DNA of 55,155 nt, taken from Mycobacterium sp. 1100029.7. Its GTDB lineage: Bacteria; Actinomycetota; Actinomycetes; Mycobacteriales; Mycobacteriaceae. Every line of letters starts with the position of its first letter. Position 1 is the first letter of the stretch. Below, piece by piece: positions 1-9,154 of the stretch. Position numbers and translations under genes: made by a program. Under the pieces are notes generated by a model. That model made no database searches, was not told the origin of the DNA, and was given only the letters and a program-made list of their open reading frames with translations. The stretch spans positions 1 through 55,155 of the forward strand of contig NZ_LZSC01000020.1 in assembly GCF_001665235.1 (NCBI RefSeq), given 5' to 3'.

Positions 1-712
1 TGCCGAACGAAATCGTCGAGATCGGCACGCCCTGATCCTTGGCCAGCCGCGCCGAGGTGTAGACGCCGTCGTGCGGGTCGCTGGGGTCGGTCGGCCGGTT
101 CTCGCCGCCGTCGGAGAGCAGCACGATGCGCGCCGGCGGTGGCGTGTCCCCGCCGGAGAGGTTGGTCGCCTCGATCGCGTGCAAGGCGGTGTAAATGGCT
201 TCACCCGTCGCGGTGCCATCACCCACCTGCAGCTTCTGCAGGGCATCGATCGTGGCCTGATGATGCGGCGTCGGCGGCACCAGCAAGTACGGCGTTCCGG
301 CGAACCCGACCAGCCCGAGGTTGATCCCCGGCGTCAGCTGCTCGGCGAACTTGCTGGCCGCCTGCTCGGCGGCCTTGAGGCGGGTCGGCTCGACGTCGGT
401 CGCCTGCATCGACTGCGACATGTCGATCACCAACATCACGACGGCTCGGTTGCGCGGGATGCGCATGTCGTGGGTCGGGGTGGCCAGCGCGATGGTCAGC
501 AGCCCCAGACCCAGCAGCGAGACGGCTATCGGCAGATGCCGCCACAACGATTGGGGCACTGCGGCATCGGTGTAGCGACGCAGCCGGCGTCGGCGCCGGA
601 ACTGCACCAGGACGTAGACGGCGAGCAAGGCCAGCGGAATCAGACCGAACAGCAACAGGGCCGGGCGCTGAAATCCGTACAGCGGCAGCGGTCCGATCAA
701 GGGGAGCGACAC
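1..712 (-). CDS. VWA-domain membrane protein, 3' end outside window
   Basis: A von Willebrand factor A domain protein cut off by the left edge of the window. The proposed GTG start (712) gives a short N-terminus followed by a hydrophobic segment at about residues 16-35 (LLLFGLIPLALLAVYVL), a basic RRRRRLRR stretch, and a second hydrophobic segment before the VWA domain. The metal-ion-dependent adhesion site is visible as DMSQS (the DxSxS motif), followed by GTATGEA and LLSDGGE, which supply the other metal ligands. The layout resembles the Rv1481-type membrane VWA proteins. It lies 41 bases downstream of the Rv3311-like gene on the same strand, so the two may be cotranscribed. I see no strong ribosome binding site at the GTG. 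Function is inferred only as a metal-dependent protein-interaction module at the membrane. Confidence 0.8.
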   Translation of the reverse strand, partial: MSLPLIGPLPLYGFQRPALLLFGLIPLALLAVYVLVQFRRRRRLRRYTDAAVPQSLWRHLPIAVSLLGLGLLTIALATPTHDMRIPRNRAVVMLVIDMSQSMQATDVEPTRLKAAEQAASKFAEQLTPGINLGLVGFAGTPYLLVPPTPHHQATIDALQKLQVGDGTATGEAIYTALHAIEATNLSGGDTPPPARIVLLSDGGENRPTDPSDPHDGVYTSARLAKDQGVPISTISFG

Positions 713-753
713 CCGCCAGTAAAGAGGAGTCCCGAAGGCCCGTCAAACGGTCG

Positions 754-2088
754 CTATTCGCGCCGCAATCTCGAATCGACGAACTTCTCCAAGTCTTCCC
801 ATTCCCGCACCGCCGCCGAGTACGGCGACGCGGGTTTGCTCACCGAGCCGGGCTCCAACACGTAGGCCACCAGCTTGCCCAGCGGCTGGTCGGGTTCGAG
901 GGTCTTGTCGACGGTGCTCTCCTCGGAGTAGTCACCGATGTCGCGGAGCAATTCGACGGCCAGGTCGAGCTGGTCACGGTCCACGGCGTCGGGTCCGTCG
1001 GCGAAGTCGTCGGCCAGACCGCTGAGCACGTAGATGTTCTCGTCGGAGATCCGCACGGCCAGCGACCCGTCCGTGGCGGCCGTGCGGATGTCGTCGTAGG
1101 TGCTCAGATCGGACAAGTCGTGGTCGTGCTCGTCGGCCAGGTAACGCGCCAACGCCCGCTCCGAGGTGAACACGCTGATCCGGCCGTTGCGGCCCAGGAA
1201 GATCGGCCGGTCGTCGAGGTAGCAGCGCAGCGTGTAGAAGGTGCCCGAACTCGTGATGATCCGGACCGGGTCGATGCCCACCTCCAGCCAGAAGTCCTCG
1301 TCGCTGCCCAGAACGACGGTGTCCCCGGGCGCACGCGCCTCGACTTCCTGCTCTTCCTCGTCGTCTTCTTCCTCGTCGTCGTCCTCTTCGGCCTCGTCGG
1401 CCTCGGTCTCGTCGATGGACTCCTCGTCGGTGTCGGGGGACTCGTCGTCGGGTTCGGCGGACTCGTCGGACTCGTTCTCGGGCTCCTCGCGCTCTTCTTC
1501 CAGCTCCGCGGCCGCCTTCTCCGACGCCTTCTCGTCGACCTCCGGAATGCTGATGACGTCCTCGATCGCGGACAACACGTCGTCCCAGCTGCGCGCGACG
1601 ACCTCGGCGATCGCGTTCCAGCGTTTGGCGCCCGCCTTGCCGGTGAAGTGGTCGATGCCGCCGGACACCGTGCCCAGGCTGGGGTTGCCGTTGAAGAACT
1701 TCGAGACTGCCGCCAGCTCACACACCGAGCCGATCGACGACACGATCGCCAACGCGCCGGCCAGCGCATTCACCGACTCCTCGGTCGGCTTCTCGGCCAC
1801 CAGTTCCTCGACCGCGACCAGGTCGAACTGCTTGGCTTCGGCGGGTTCGAAGCTGTGCGCGTGGCCGGTGGTCAGTTCTTTCCACGCCGGATGATCCGTC
1901 AGGTCGTTGTCGGCATCCGAGCGCACGAACGCGACCAGATCGGCGACGGTCTCGAACGCGAACAGGTCTTCGTCGCGGCCCAGGAACGCTTCCCACTCGT
2001 CGCCTGAGTCGCGCCAGCGCGGCGCCCACACGGTGTACCGGTCGCCGTCGGACAGGCTCAGACGGATGGGGACGAGGTCAGCAGCCAT
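754..2088 (-). CDS. Conserved acidic hypothetical protein (Rv3311-like)
   Basis: A 444-residue mycobacterial protein closely resembling Rv3311 as I recall it (start MAADLVPIRLSLS, then RYTVWAPRWRD and VCELAAVSKFFNGNP). No catalytic motif is recognisable. Two conserved regions, residues 1-190 and 260-444, flank a strongly acidic, low-complexity linker at about 190-255 made almost wholly of Glu, Asp and Ser. The M. tuberculosis protein is about 420 residues, so the extra length probably lies in the linker. No signal peptide or membrane segment is visible, so it is probably cytosolic. It sits upstream of the VWA gene and downstream of sapM, all on the minus strand. Role unknown. Confidence 0.85.
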   Translation of the reverse strand: MAADLVPIRLSLSDGDRYTVWAPRWRDSGDEWEAFLGRDEDLFAFETVADLVAFVRSDADNDLTDHPAWKELTTGHAHSFEPAEAKQFDLVAVEELVAEKPTEESVNALAGALAIVSSIGSVCELAAVSKFFNGNPSLGTVSGGIDHFTGKAGAKRWNAIAEVVARSWDDVLSAIEDVISIPEVDEKASEKAAAELEEEREEPENESDESAEPDDESPDTDEESIDETEADEAEEDDDEEEDDEEEQEVEARAPGDTVVLGSDEDFWLEVGIDPVRIITSSGTFYTLRCYLDDRPIFLGRNGRISVFTSERALARYLADEHDHDLSDLSTYDDIRTAATDGSLAVRISDENIYVLSGLADDFADGPDAVDRDQLDLAVELLRDIGDYSEESTVDKTLEPDQPLGKLVAYVLEPGSVSKPASPYSAAVREWEDLEKFVDSRLRRE

Positions 2089-2136
2089 GCGGCACAGAAT
2101 AGCGACGGCCGACGGACCCGCCCGGCCCGGTGGCGG

Positions 2137-3009
2137 CTATCCCGCCCAAATGCTGGCGATCGCGGGAGCGTTGGCGGCGTTGCCGGTCTTCGGCAGCCCG
2201 TACATCTGCTCGACCGTGGACAGCAGGTTGTAGTGGCTCATCTGTTCGCTGTAGCTGCCCGGCTGCACATGCGCGCCGTAGATGATCGTCGGGATCTGGT
2301 TATGGCTGGCTTGCGAACCGGATCCGCCGTCCTCGTCCCAGGTCACGATCAGCAGGCTGTTGTTGGCCACCGCCCAGTTGGCGTATCCGGACATCTGCCG
2401 GTTCAGCCAGGCGTCGCCCTGGGCGATGGAGCCGTCGTGCATGTTGTCGTCGTTGTTGGGGATGACGAACGACACCGTCGGCAGGCTGTCGAAGCTGCCC
2501 TGCGGGAACGCCGAGAACGGCACCGAATTCGCCGGCGGCACATTGGTGAAGTTGGCCCACGGCACGTGTTTGCGCGCATACTTTCCCGCGCTGCAGACGG
2601 GCGAGCCGACGGCGGGCAGATCCTCGGCGTAGCCGATGAATGTGTAACCGGCGCCCAGTAATTCAGACGCCAGATTGGGGGCGTTTCCGGTGTTGATCGG
2701 GCAGGTATCCCTGGTCACTCCAAACGTGTTGCCGGCGAACATCGCCAGGTAGTTGGGCTCGCTGGGATGTGTTTCGGCGAACGACGCGACCATGTTCGCC
2801 CCATGGGAGGCAAGGGCATTGATGAACGGGTTCTGCGGGCTGCCGATGATGTTGCCTTCGGAACGATTCTCCTCCACCACGATGACGACGTGCGCCGGTC
2901 GCGGCAGGGCGGCAGCGGCGGTCACCCGGGGAGCCAACGGGGTGGCCGCGAGCCACGTCAACGCTACTGCCGCGATCAATCTTGCGGGACTTGGAATCTC
3001 GCGAAACAC
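2137..3009 (-). CDS. sapM: Secreted acid phosphatase SapM
   Basis: A phosphoesterase-family enzyme that in M. tuberculosis is exported and dephosphorylates phosphatidylinositol 3-phosphate, hindering phagosome maturation. The proposed GTG start gives 290 residues, close to the roughly 299 of Rv3310. It begins with a basic n-region and a hydrophobic core ([18 protein letters not shown]), then the mature protein [13 protein letters not shown], with family motifs [21 protein letters not shown] and [10 protein letters not shown]. The longer open frame upstream to 3180 is antisense to the upp start and lacks homology, so I rejected it. The two genes are divergent with about 100 bases between starts. 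No strong Shine-Dalgarno precedes the GTG, so the exact start is uncertain. Whether this orthologue has the virulence role is not shown by sequence. Confidence 0.9.
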   Translation of the reverse strand: MFREIPSPARLIAAVALTWLAATPLAPRVTAAAALPRPAHVVIVVEENRSEGNIIGSPQNPFINALASHGANMVASFAETHPSEPNYLAMFAGNTFGVTRDTCPINTGNAPNLASELLGAGYTFIGYAEDLPAVGSPVCSAGKYARKHVPWANFTNVPPANSVPFSAFPQGSFDSLPTVSFVIPNNDDNMHDGSIAQGDAWLNRQMSGYANWAVANNSLLIVTWDEDGGSGSQASHNQIPTIIYGAHVQPGSYSEQMSHYNLLSTVEQMYGLPKTGNAANAPAIASIWAG

Positions 3010-3112
3010 CGGGGGAGCATATGAGCGCCGCGGTGTGAGCCGCCGCAGGCGCGCGAGCGTGTCAGCCGCACTTTTCCCAACCGACGTCGGATCGTTATAT
3101 ACCCTCGGTCGC

Positions 3113-3886
3113 ATGGATGTGCGCGTGATCGACCATCCGCTGGCCGCCACCCGGCTGACGGTGCTGCGCGACGAGCGCACCGACGCCGCAAGCTTCCGAG
3201 CCGCGCTGCGCGAACTGACGCTGATGCTGGTTTACGAGGCCACCCGGGACGCGGCCACCAAGCCGATCCGGATCCGCACCCCACTGGCCGAGACGTTCGG
3301 AAGACGACTGACCAAGCCGCCGCTGCTGGTTCCGGTGTTACGGGCCGGGCTCGGGATGATCGACGAGGCGCACGCGCTGATCCCGGATGCCCAAGTGGGC
3401 TTCGTCGGCGTGGCCCGCGACGAACAGACCCATGAGCCGTTTCCGTACATGGAGTCGCTGCCCGAAAAGCTCAAGCACCGGCCGGTCGTGGTACTGGACC
3501 CGATGCTGGCCACCGGCGGTTCGATGACCTACACCCTGGAGCTGCTATTGCGCCGTGGCGCAACGGATATCAGTGTGCTGTGCGTGGTGGCCGCTCCGGA
3601 AGGCCTGGCGGCGGTGGAGGAGATCGCGCCGGACGCGCGCGTGTTCACCGCCGCGGTCGACAAAGGACTCGACAAGTCGGCATACATCGTGCCGGGCCTC
3701 GGCGACGCGGGCGACCGTCAGTTCGGGCCCCGCATCTTCACCAGCGTTCCACCTCGGCAACCAACTGAGCGCGCAGCGCGACAGCATAAGTCCGGGAAGA
3801 AGTCAGGTCGGAAGCAGGGGCGCAGCGAATCTCCAAGTAGCACTTCAGCTTCGGCTCGGTCCCGGAGGGACGCACCACCACCCTGA
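3113..3886 (+). CDS. upp: Uracil phosphoribosyltransferase with C-terminal extension
   Basis: Converts uracil and PRPP to UMP in pyrimidine salvage. Residues 1-207 carry the full enzyme: [13 protein letters not shown], the PRPP-binding loop [12 protein letters not shown] and the uracil-binding end [17 protein letters not shown], where actinobacterial Upp proteins normally stop. Here no stop follows; the frame runs about 50 more residues ([17 protein letters not shown]..., basic and Ser-rich), giving 257. That extension reads antisense across the 3' end of convergent pmmB for 149 bases. The ATG at 3113 matches the family N-terminus ([20 protein letters not shown]); the longer frame upstream is antisense to sapM. 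Core identity is firm; the extension may be a lost stop codon or a sequence error. Confidence 0.93.
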   Translation: MDVRVIDHPLAATRLTVLRDERTDAASFRAALRELTLMLVYEATRDAATKPIRIRTPLAETFGRRLTKPPLLVPVLRAGLGMIDEAHALIPDAQVGFVGVARDEQTHEPFPYMESLPEKLKHRPVVVLDPMLATGGSMTYTLELLLRRGATDISVLCVVAAPEGLAAVEEIAPDARVFTAAVDKGLDKSAYIVPGLGDAGDRQFGPRIFTSVPPRQPTERAARQHKSGKKSGRKQGRSESPSSTSASARSRRDAPPP

Positions 3887-5228
3887 TCGAGGTGTCGCCG
3901 GCACCGCCTTCCAAGATCAGCGCATCGGCGATGTCGGTGACGGTCGCGGTGAATCCGGCCAGGCGCTGTGGCGGTGCGGCGCGCAGCCGTTCCAACAGCG
4001 CGACGGCCTCGCCCGCGTCGGCGACCCGGCGCGCCACTGCCGCGACCTCGTGGACCCCGAAGCGCCGGGCGAGCTCGTCGAGCACGTGGAGCAGCGAACG
4101 CCCCTGCGCGTTGAGTGCGGCCGCCAGGTCGCACACCAGGACCGCGGCGGTGATGCCGTCCTTGTCGCGCACGGCTTCCGGGTCGACGCAGTGGCCGATC
4201 GCTTCCTCGTACGCATACACCAGCCGGCCGCCCGGCACCTCGGCATCGGCGCGCGCCAGCCATTTGAAACCGGTCAGGGTCTCGACGTGCGTTGCCCCGT
4301 AATGCGCGGCGATCTTCGACAGCATCCGCGAAGACACCACCGAGCTGGCGACGACCGCGGTGCCCGATCGCTCGTGGCGCAAGATGTAATCGCCTAACAG
4401 CCAACCTGTTTCGTCGCCGGACAGCATGCGCCATCCCGTCGCGGTGGGTACGCCCACCGCGCACCGGTCGGCGTCGGGGTCCAGCGCGATCGCGATGTCG
4501 GCGTCCACTTCGGCGGCCAGGTGCAGCAGCGCGTCGGTGGCGCCGGGTTCCTCGGGATTCGGAAACGCGACGGTGGGAAAGTCGGGATCCGGTGCGAACT
4601 GGGCACCGACGGTGTGCACCTGCTCGAAGCCGGCGCGGTGCAGCGTCTCGACGGCCACCGCGCCGCCGACCCCGTGCAGCGGGGTCAGCGCCACTCGCAC
4701 CGAACCGGTACCGCGGCGCACCGCGGCGGCTCTTGCGATATAGCGCTCGACAAGATCGGAGTCCTTGGGCAGCAAGGGCTTTCGGGATATCCGGTCGTCC
4801 GCCGGTGCGGCGGCCATCGCGCTTTCGATCTCGGTGTCGACCGGCGAGATGATCTGGATGCCGCCGTCGAAGTACACCTTGTAGCCGTTGTCGGAAGCCG
4901 GATTGTGCGAGGCCGTGATCTGGATGCCGGCGGCGGCGCCGGTGTGACGCACCGCGAAGGCGACCACCGGCGTGGGTACCGGGCCGGGTGGCTGGATCAC
5001 CGAAAAACCAGCCGCGGCAAGTACTTCCGCCGTGACGGTGGCGAAGGCGGCCGAGCCGTGCCGGGCGTCGCGCCCGACGACCACCAGCGAACCGGCCAGG
5101 CCGCGCGCCGTGAGGACTTGGGCCACCGCCCACGTCGCACGGGCCACCACCGCGACGTTCATGGCGTCCGGGCCGTCGCGCACCGGGCCACGCAGTCCCG
5201 CGGTGCCGAACCGCAGCGGTTGTGTCAC
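3738..5228 (-). CDS. pmmB: Phosphohexomutase PmmB
   Basis: Alpha-D-phosphohexomutase (phosphoglucomutase/phosphomannomutase family) interconverting sugar 1- and 6-phosphates; family members act on glucose, mannose or pentose phosphates, and the exact substrate cannot be read from sequence. Motifs in order: phosphoserine loop [16 protein letters not shown] at about residue 103, metal loop DPDADR at about 249, substrate loop and the C-terminal phosphate-binding [12 protein letters not shown]. At 496 residues it is shorter than the roughly 534 of Rv3308: it starts directly at [14 protein letters not shown], without the usual 30-residue leader. A stop codon four codons upstream of the GTG rules out an in-frame extension. 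It begins 12 bases after punA on the same strand, consistent with a nucleoside/pentose salvage operon. Confidence 0.93.
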   Translation of the reverse strand: MTQPLRFGTAGLRGPVRDGPDAMNVAVVARATWAVAQVLTARGLAGSLVVVGRDARHGSAAFATVTAEVLAAAGFSVIQPPGPVPTPVVAFAVRHTGAAAGIQITASHNPASDNGYKVYFDGGIQIISPVDTEIESAMAAAPADDRISRKPLLPKDSDLVERYIARAAAVRRGTGSVRVALTPLHGVGGAVAVETLHRAGFEQVHTVGAQFAPDPDFPTVAFPNPEEPGATDALLHLAAEVDADIAIALDPDADRCAVGVPTATGWRMLSGDETGWLLGDYILRHERSGTAVVASSVVSSRMLSKIAAHYGATHVETLTGFKWLARADAEVPGGRLVYAYEEAIGHCVDPEAVRDKDGITAAVLVCDLAAALNAQGRSLLHVLDELARRFGVHEVAAVARRVADAGEAVALLERLRAAPPQRLAGFTATVTDIADALILEGGAGDTSIRVVVRPSGTEPKLKCYLEIRCAPASDLTSSRTYAVALRAQLVAEVERW

Positions 5229-5240
5229 AAGGCCATTCTG

Positions 5241-6047
5241 CTAGATGCGAGCGATGATCAAGGCCAGCAGTGCGCCGATCCTCGACGCCGAGGCGGCCCC
5301 GGCGGCCATCACGTCGGCATGGCTCAGCGGTGCGCCGGTGATCCCGGCCGCCAGGTTCGTCACCAGCGAGATGCCCAGGACTTCGGCGCCGGCCGCGCGG
5401 GCCGCAATGGTTTCGTGCACCGTCGACATGCCGACCAGATCCGCACCCAGCGTCCGCAGCATCCGGATCTCGGCGGGCGTCTCGTAGTGCGGGCCGGGCA
5501 GACCGGCGTACACGCCCTCGGCCAGCCCGGGGTCGGCCTCGCGCGCCAGCCGGCGCAGCTGCGCGGCGTAGGCGTCGGTCAGATCGACGAACTGCGCCCC
5601 GACCAGCGGCGAACGCGCCGTCAGATTCAAGTGATCGCTGATCAGCACGGGCTGACCGACCTGCATGTCGGCGCGCAACCCGCCCGCGGCGTTGGTGAGC
5701 ACGACAATGCCCGCCCCGGCCGCGCAGGCCGCCCGAACCGGATGCACGACATGGCTCAGGTCGTGGCCCTCGTAGGCGTGCACGCGTCCGGCCAGCACCA
5801 GCACCCGGTGTTCGCCGATGCGCACCGACAGCAACTCACCGGGATGGCCGGCCGCGCGGGGCGGTGCGAAGCCGGGAAGTTCGGCCTGCGGCAGCACCAC
5901 GTCGGGGGTGCCCAGCTCCGCGAGCGCCGGCGACCAGCCCGAGCCGAGAACGATGGCGACGTCGTGCGCGCCGACCCCGGTGCGCTCGCGAATGGAATGC
6001 GCCGCTCGTTTCGCGAGTTGAGAGTCCTCGGATGCAACGTCGGTCAC
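5241..6047 (-). CDS. punA: Purine nucleoside phosphorylase
   Basis: Cleaves purine (deoxy)nucleosides with phosphate to free base and (deoxy)ribose 1-phosphate; cytosolic. The GTG start ([16 protein letters not shown]) gives 268 residues, the same length as the M. tuberculosis enzyme. Motifs of the trimeric PNP family are all present: VLGSGW (phosphate loop), [39 protein letters not shown] and [10 protein letters not shown]. The much longer frame upstream of 6047 is antisense to the cutinase gene and is not coding. Its product fits the next gene, pmmB, which could convert the pentose 1-phosphate. The divergent cutinase start lies 42 bases away, so both promoters share this short gap. Confidence 0.95.
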   Translation of the reverse strand: MTDVASEDSQLAKRAAHSIRERTGVGAHDVAIVLGSGWSPALAELGTPDVVLPQAELPGFAPPRAAGHPGELLSVRIGEHRVLVLAGRVHAYEGHDLSHVVHPVRAACAAGAGIVVLTNAAGGLRADMQVGQPVLISDHLNLTARSPLVGAQFVDLTDAYAAQLRRLAREADPGLAEGVYAGLPGPHYETPAEIRMLRTLGADLVGMSTVHETIAARAAGAEVLGISLVTNLAAGITGAPLSHADVMAAGAASASRIGALLALIIARI

Positions 6048-6089
6048 ACGCGCGAGCTTAGCTTCGCTATATATGTCAGGATTTGCCGC

Positions 6090-6752
6090 ATGAGATTTGG
6101 TAGGTGGCCGTTCGCTGGCCTGGTCATTGCAATAGCGGCCTCGATGGCCATGGTCGCCGCCGGCCCGGCGCCGATCGCGCGGGCCGACTGCCCGGACGTC
6201 CAGTTGATCTTCGCGCGCGGCACCAACGAGCCGCCCGGCCTGGGCGTCGTGGGCGATGCGTTGTTCGCCGCCCTGCAGCCCGCCCTGGGGGGACGCAACT
6301 TCGACAACTACGCGGTGAACTACCCGGCCAGCTACAACTTCCTGCAGACCGGCGACGGCGCCAACGACGCCCGCGATCACATCGCGGCGATGGTCGACCA
6401 GTGCCCGGGCACCCACCTGATCCTGGGCGGCTTCTCGCAGGGTGCGGCCGCGGTCTCGATGCTGGCCGGGGTGCCGCCGCTGGGCAACACCATCGGCGAC
6501 TTCGGGTCTGCCCCGGCGCTGGACCCCGGCCTGGCCAGCAAGATCAGGGCGGTCGCGGTGTTCGGCAACCCGGGCAACCGCTTCAACACCCCGCTGTCGA
6601 CGGCGGGGCAGTTCGCCGGCCGTGCCATCGACCTGTGCAGCCCGGGTGACCCGGTCTGCGTCGTCGGCGGTCGGGATCGGGATGCCCACCACGACTATTC
6701 GATAGCGCCATACCCGGGCCAGGCGGCCGGCTTCATTGCTGGACGGGTGTAG
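6090..6752 (+). CDS. Secreted cutinase-like esterase (Culp family)
   Basis: A 220-residue alpha/beta hydrolase of the cutinase family, esterases/lipases exported by mycobacteria. A Sec signal peptide is clear ([10 protein letters not shown], hydrophobic core [15 protein letters not shown], cleavage near ARA-D at about residue 32). The nucleophile is Ser116 in GGFSQGAA; the catalytic Asp and His are likely D187 in CSPGDPVC and H200 or H201 in RDAHHDY. Cysteines at 34 and 105, and at 183 and 190, can form the two conserved disulfides. A TCAGGA ribosome site lies just upstream of the ATG. The gene sits divergent to punA, a position where I do not recall a cutinase in M. tuberculosis, so it is probably a lineage-specific paralogue. 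Confidence 0.92.
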   Translation: MRFGRWPFAGLVIAIAASMAMVAAGPAPIARADCPDVQLIFARGTNEPPGLGVVGDALFAALQPALGGRNFDNYAVNYPASYNFLQTGDGANDARDHIAAMVDQCPGTHLILGGFSQGAAAVSMLAGVPPLGNTIGDFGSAPALDPGLASKIRAVAVFGNPGNRFNTPLSTAGQFAGRAIDLCSPGDPVCVVGGRDRDAHHDYSIAPYPGQAAGFIAGRV

Positions 6753-6788
6753 CCGTCGCTGATTTGGCTGCGATGAGATAATTGGGGG

Positions 6789-7985
6789 ATGCCCACAACC
6801 ACCGCATTGGAAAGCGTCGCAGACGCAGTGCGGCGTCGTGGTGCCGATCTTGTCGAGTTATCGCACGCTATACACGCCGAGCCCGAGCTGGCCTTCAACG
6901 AGCACCGCAGCTGTGCCAAGACGCAGGCGCTGGTGGCCGAGCGTGGCTTCGAGGTCACCGGAGCCGTCGGCGGGCTGGACACCGCCTTCCGCGCCGATTT
7001 CGGTAGCGGGCCCCTGGTGGTCGGGATCTGCGCCGAGTACGACGCCCTGCCCGAAATCGGACATGCCTGCGGCCACAACATCATTGCCGCGTCCGCCGTC
7101 GGCACCGCGTTGGCGCTCGCCGAGGTGGCCGACGAGCTGGGCCTGACGGTGGCCCTGATCGGCACACCCGCCGAAGAGGCCGGCGGCGGCAAGGCCCTGC
7201 TGCTGGAGGCCGGGACGTTCGACGACGTCGCCGCCGCTGTGATGCTGCATCCCGGACCGACCGACATCGCCGCCGCCCGCTCCCTGGCGCTGTCCGAGGT
7301 GACCGTCGACTACCGCGGCAAGGAGTCGCATGCGGCCGTCGCGCCGTTCCTGGGCGTCAATGCCCTCGACGCCGTCACCGTCGCGCAGGTGGCCATCGGT
7401 TTGCTGCGCCAGCAACTGGCGCCCGGCCAGCTGGTGCACGGGATCGTGACCAACGGCGGCCAGGCGGTCAACGTCATCCCCGGAAGGGCGACGCTGCAGT
7501 ACGCGATGCGGGCGGTCGAACTGGACTCGCTGCGCGAGCTGGAGGGCCGCACGTTCGCCTGCTTCGCGGCGGGCGCACTGGCCGCCGGCTGCGAGTACGA
7601 GATGAACACCCCGTCGCCGGCCTATGCCGAGCTCAAGCCCGACGACTGGCTGGCCGAGATCTGCCGCGAGGAGATGCGCCTGCTCGGCCGGCAGCCGGTG
7701 GCGCCCGAAATCGAGAAGGCGCTGCCGATGGGCAGCACCGACATGGGCAACGTCACGCACGTGCTGCCGGGGATTCACCCGGTGATCGGCGTCGACGCCG
7801 GCGGCGCCACGGTGCATCAACGCGCGTTCGCCGCGGCCGCCGCCGGGCCCAGTGCCGACCGGGCGGTCCTCGACGGCGCGGTGATGCTGGCGCGCACGGT
7901 GGTCCACCTCGCCCAGGACGGCGCCCAGCGCGACCGGGTGCTGGCGGCGGCACAACGAGGGGCACAACGACGGGCGCACCGATGA
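6789..7985 (+). CDS. amiB1: M20 family amidohydrolase AmiB1
   Basis: Zinc-dependent amidohydrolase of the M20D peptidase/aminoacylase family (Rv3306c type), expected to hydrolyse an N-acyl or amide bond; the natural substrate is not known. The 398-residue protein has the first metal-ligand motif HACGHN at about 92-97 and [11 protein letters not shown] at about 134, with the lid/dimerisation domain in the middle ([17 protein letters not shown]). A further conserved block near the C-terminus is [13 protein letters not shown]. The gene overlaps the start of amiA1 by an ATGA junction, so translation is probably coupled. The C-terminal tail ([10 protein letters not shown]) is basic and looks variable. 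Confidence 0.92.
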   Translation: MPTTTALESVADAVRRRGADLVELSHAIHAEPELAFNEHRSCAKTQALVAERGFEVTGAVGGLDTAFRADFGSGPLVVGICAEYDALPEIGHACGHNIIAASAVGTALALAEVADELGLTVALIGTPAEEAGGGKALLLEAGTFDDVAAAVMLHPGPTDIAAARSLALSEVTVDYRGKESHAAVAPFLGVNALDAVTVAQVAIGLLRQQLAPGQLVHGIVTNGGQAVNVIPGRATLQYAMRAVELDSLRELEGRTFACFAAGALAAGCEYEMNTPSPAYAELKPDDWLAEICREEMRLLGRQPVAPEIEKALPMGSTDMGNVTHVLPGIHPVIGVDAGGATVHQRAFAAAAAGPSADRAVLDGAVMLARTVVHLAQDGAQRDRVLAAAQRGAQRRAHR

Positions 7986-9154
7986 GCCTGCTCGACACCG
8001 CCGAGTCGTGGCTGGCGGCCCACTTCGACGACATGGTCGAGTGGCGCCGGCACATCCACCGCTATCCGGAGTTGGGCCGCCAGGAGTACGCCACCACTCA
8101 ATTCGTCGCCGAGCGCTTGGCCGACGCCGGGCTCAACCCGAAGGTGCTGCCCGGCGGCACCGGCCTGACGTGTGATTTCGGCCCGGAGGACCGGCCCAGG
8201 ATCGCGTTGCGTGCCGACATCGATGCGCTGCCGATGTCCGAGCGGACCGGTGCCCCCTACGCGTCGACGATGCCGAACGTCGCCCACGCCTGCGGTCACG
8301 ACGCGCACACCTCGATCTTGCTGGGCGCCGCGCTCGCGCTGGCGGCGGTGCCCGAACTGCCGGTCGGGGTGCGGTTGATCTTCCAGGCCGCCGAGGAGCT
8401 GATGCCCGGCGGCGCGATCGACGCGATCGCCGCCGGAGCGCTCGGCGGGGTGTCCCGGATTTTCGCGCTGCACTGTGATCCGCGGCTGGAGGTCGGCAAG
8501 GTCGCGGTCCGACAGGGGCCCATCACCTCGGCCGCCGACCACGTGCACATCACGCTGCACTCGCCCGGCGGGCACACGTCGCGGCCACACCTGACCGCCG
8601 ATCTGGTCTACGGCCTGGGCACGCTGATCACCGGGGTGCCCGGGGTGCTGTCGCGACGGCTGGACCCGCGCAACGGCACCGTCCTGGTGTGGGGTGCGGT
8701 CAACGCCGGCCAGGCCGCCAACGCGATCCCGCAAAGCGGCGCGCTGTCCGGCACCGTGCGCACCGCGAGCCGGCACACCTGGCTCGAGCTCGAGGCGATC
8801 ATCCGTGAGGCCGTCGATGCCTTGCTGGCGCCGCTGGGCATCGACCACACGATGGAGTACCGGCGCGGGGTGCCTCCGGTGGTCAACGAGGAGGTCTCGA
8901 CCCGCATCCTCACCCACGCGATCGAGGCCGTCGGCCCGGACGCGCTGGCCGACACCCGGCAGTCCGGCGGCGGCGAGGATTTCTCCTGGTATCTCGAGGA
9001 GATCCCCGGCGCGATGGCCCGACTGGGCGTGTGGCCCGGCGAGGGCCCGCAGCTGGACCTGCACCAGCCGAACTTCGATCTCGACGAACGGGCGCTGGGA
9101 GTCGGACTGCGGGTGATGGTCAACATCGTCGAGCAGTCCGCGGCGTTGGGCTAA
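7982..9154 (+). CDS. amiA1: M20 family amidohydrolase AmiA1
   Basis: Second zinc amidohydrolase of the pair, 390 residues, closer to the IAA-amino acid hydrolase/hippuricase branch of M20D. Visible motifs: HRYPELGRQEYAT, RADIDALPMSE at 77-87, HACGHDAHT at 102-110 (metal binding), FQAAEELMPGG (catalytic and bridging Glu), HSPGGHTSRPH in the lid domain, and SGGGEDFSWY near the end. It starts inside the stop codon of amiB1. Its stop overlaps by four bases that of the convergent hydrolase at 9151. Substrate unknown; the tandem suggests related substrates or a shared recycling pathway. Confidence 0.93.
   Translation: MSLLDTAESWLAAHFDDMVEWRRHIHRYPELGRQEYATTQFVAERLADAGLNPKVLPGGTGLTCDFGPEDRPRIALRADIDALPMSERTGAPYASTMPNVAHACGHDAHTSILLGAALALAAVPELPVGVRLIFQAAEELMPGGAIDAIAAGALGGVSRIFALHCDPRLEVGKVAVRQGPITSAADHVHITLHSPGGHTSRPHLTADLVYGLGTLITGVPGVLSRRLDPRNGTVLVWGAVNAGQAANAIPQSGALSGTVRTASRHTWLELEAIIREAVDALLAPLGIDHTMEYRRGVPPVVNEEVSTRILTHAIEAVGPDALADTRQSGGGEDFSWYLEEIPGAMARLGVWPGEGPQLDLHQPNFDLDERALGVGLRVMVNIVEQSAALG

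Noticed and set aside
1120..2007. Val/Leu-rich plus-strand frame with apparent membrane-like stretches
   Set aside because: The hydrophobic look comes from reading the acidic Glu/Asp linker codons of the Rv3311-like gene in antisense.
4521..6089. Long plus-strand frame leading into the cutinase gene
   Set aside because: It is antisense to pmmB and punA, has Gly/Arg/His-rich composition without family motifs, and a proper signal peptide with ribosome site begins at 6090.
6048..6692. Upstream extension of the punA frame
   Set aside because: It is antisense to the cutinase gene; the GTG at 6047 gives exactly the family length.
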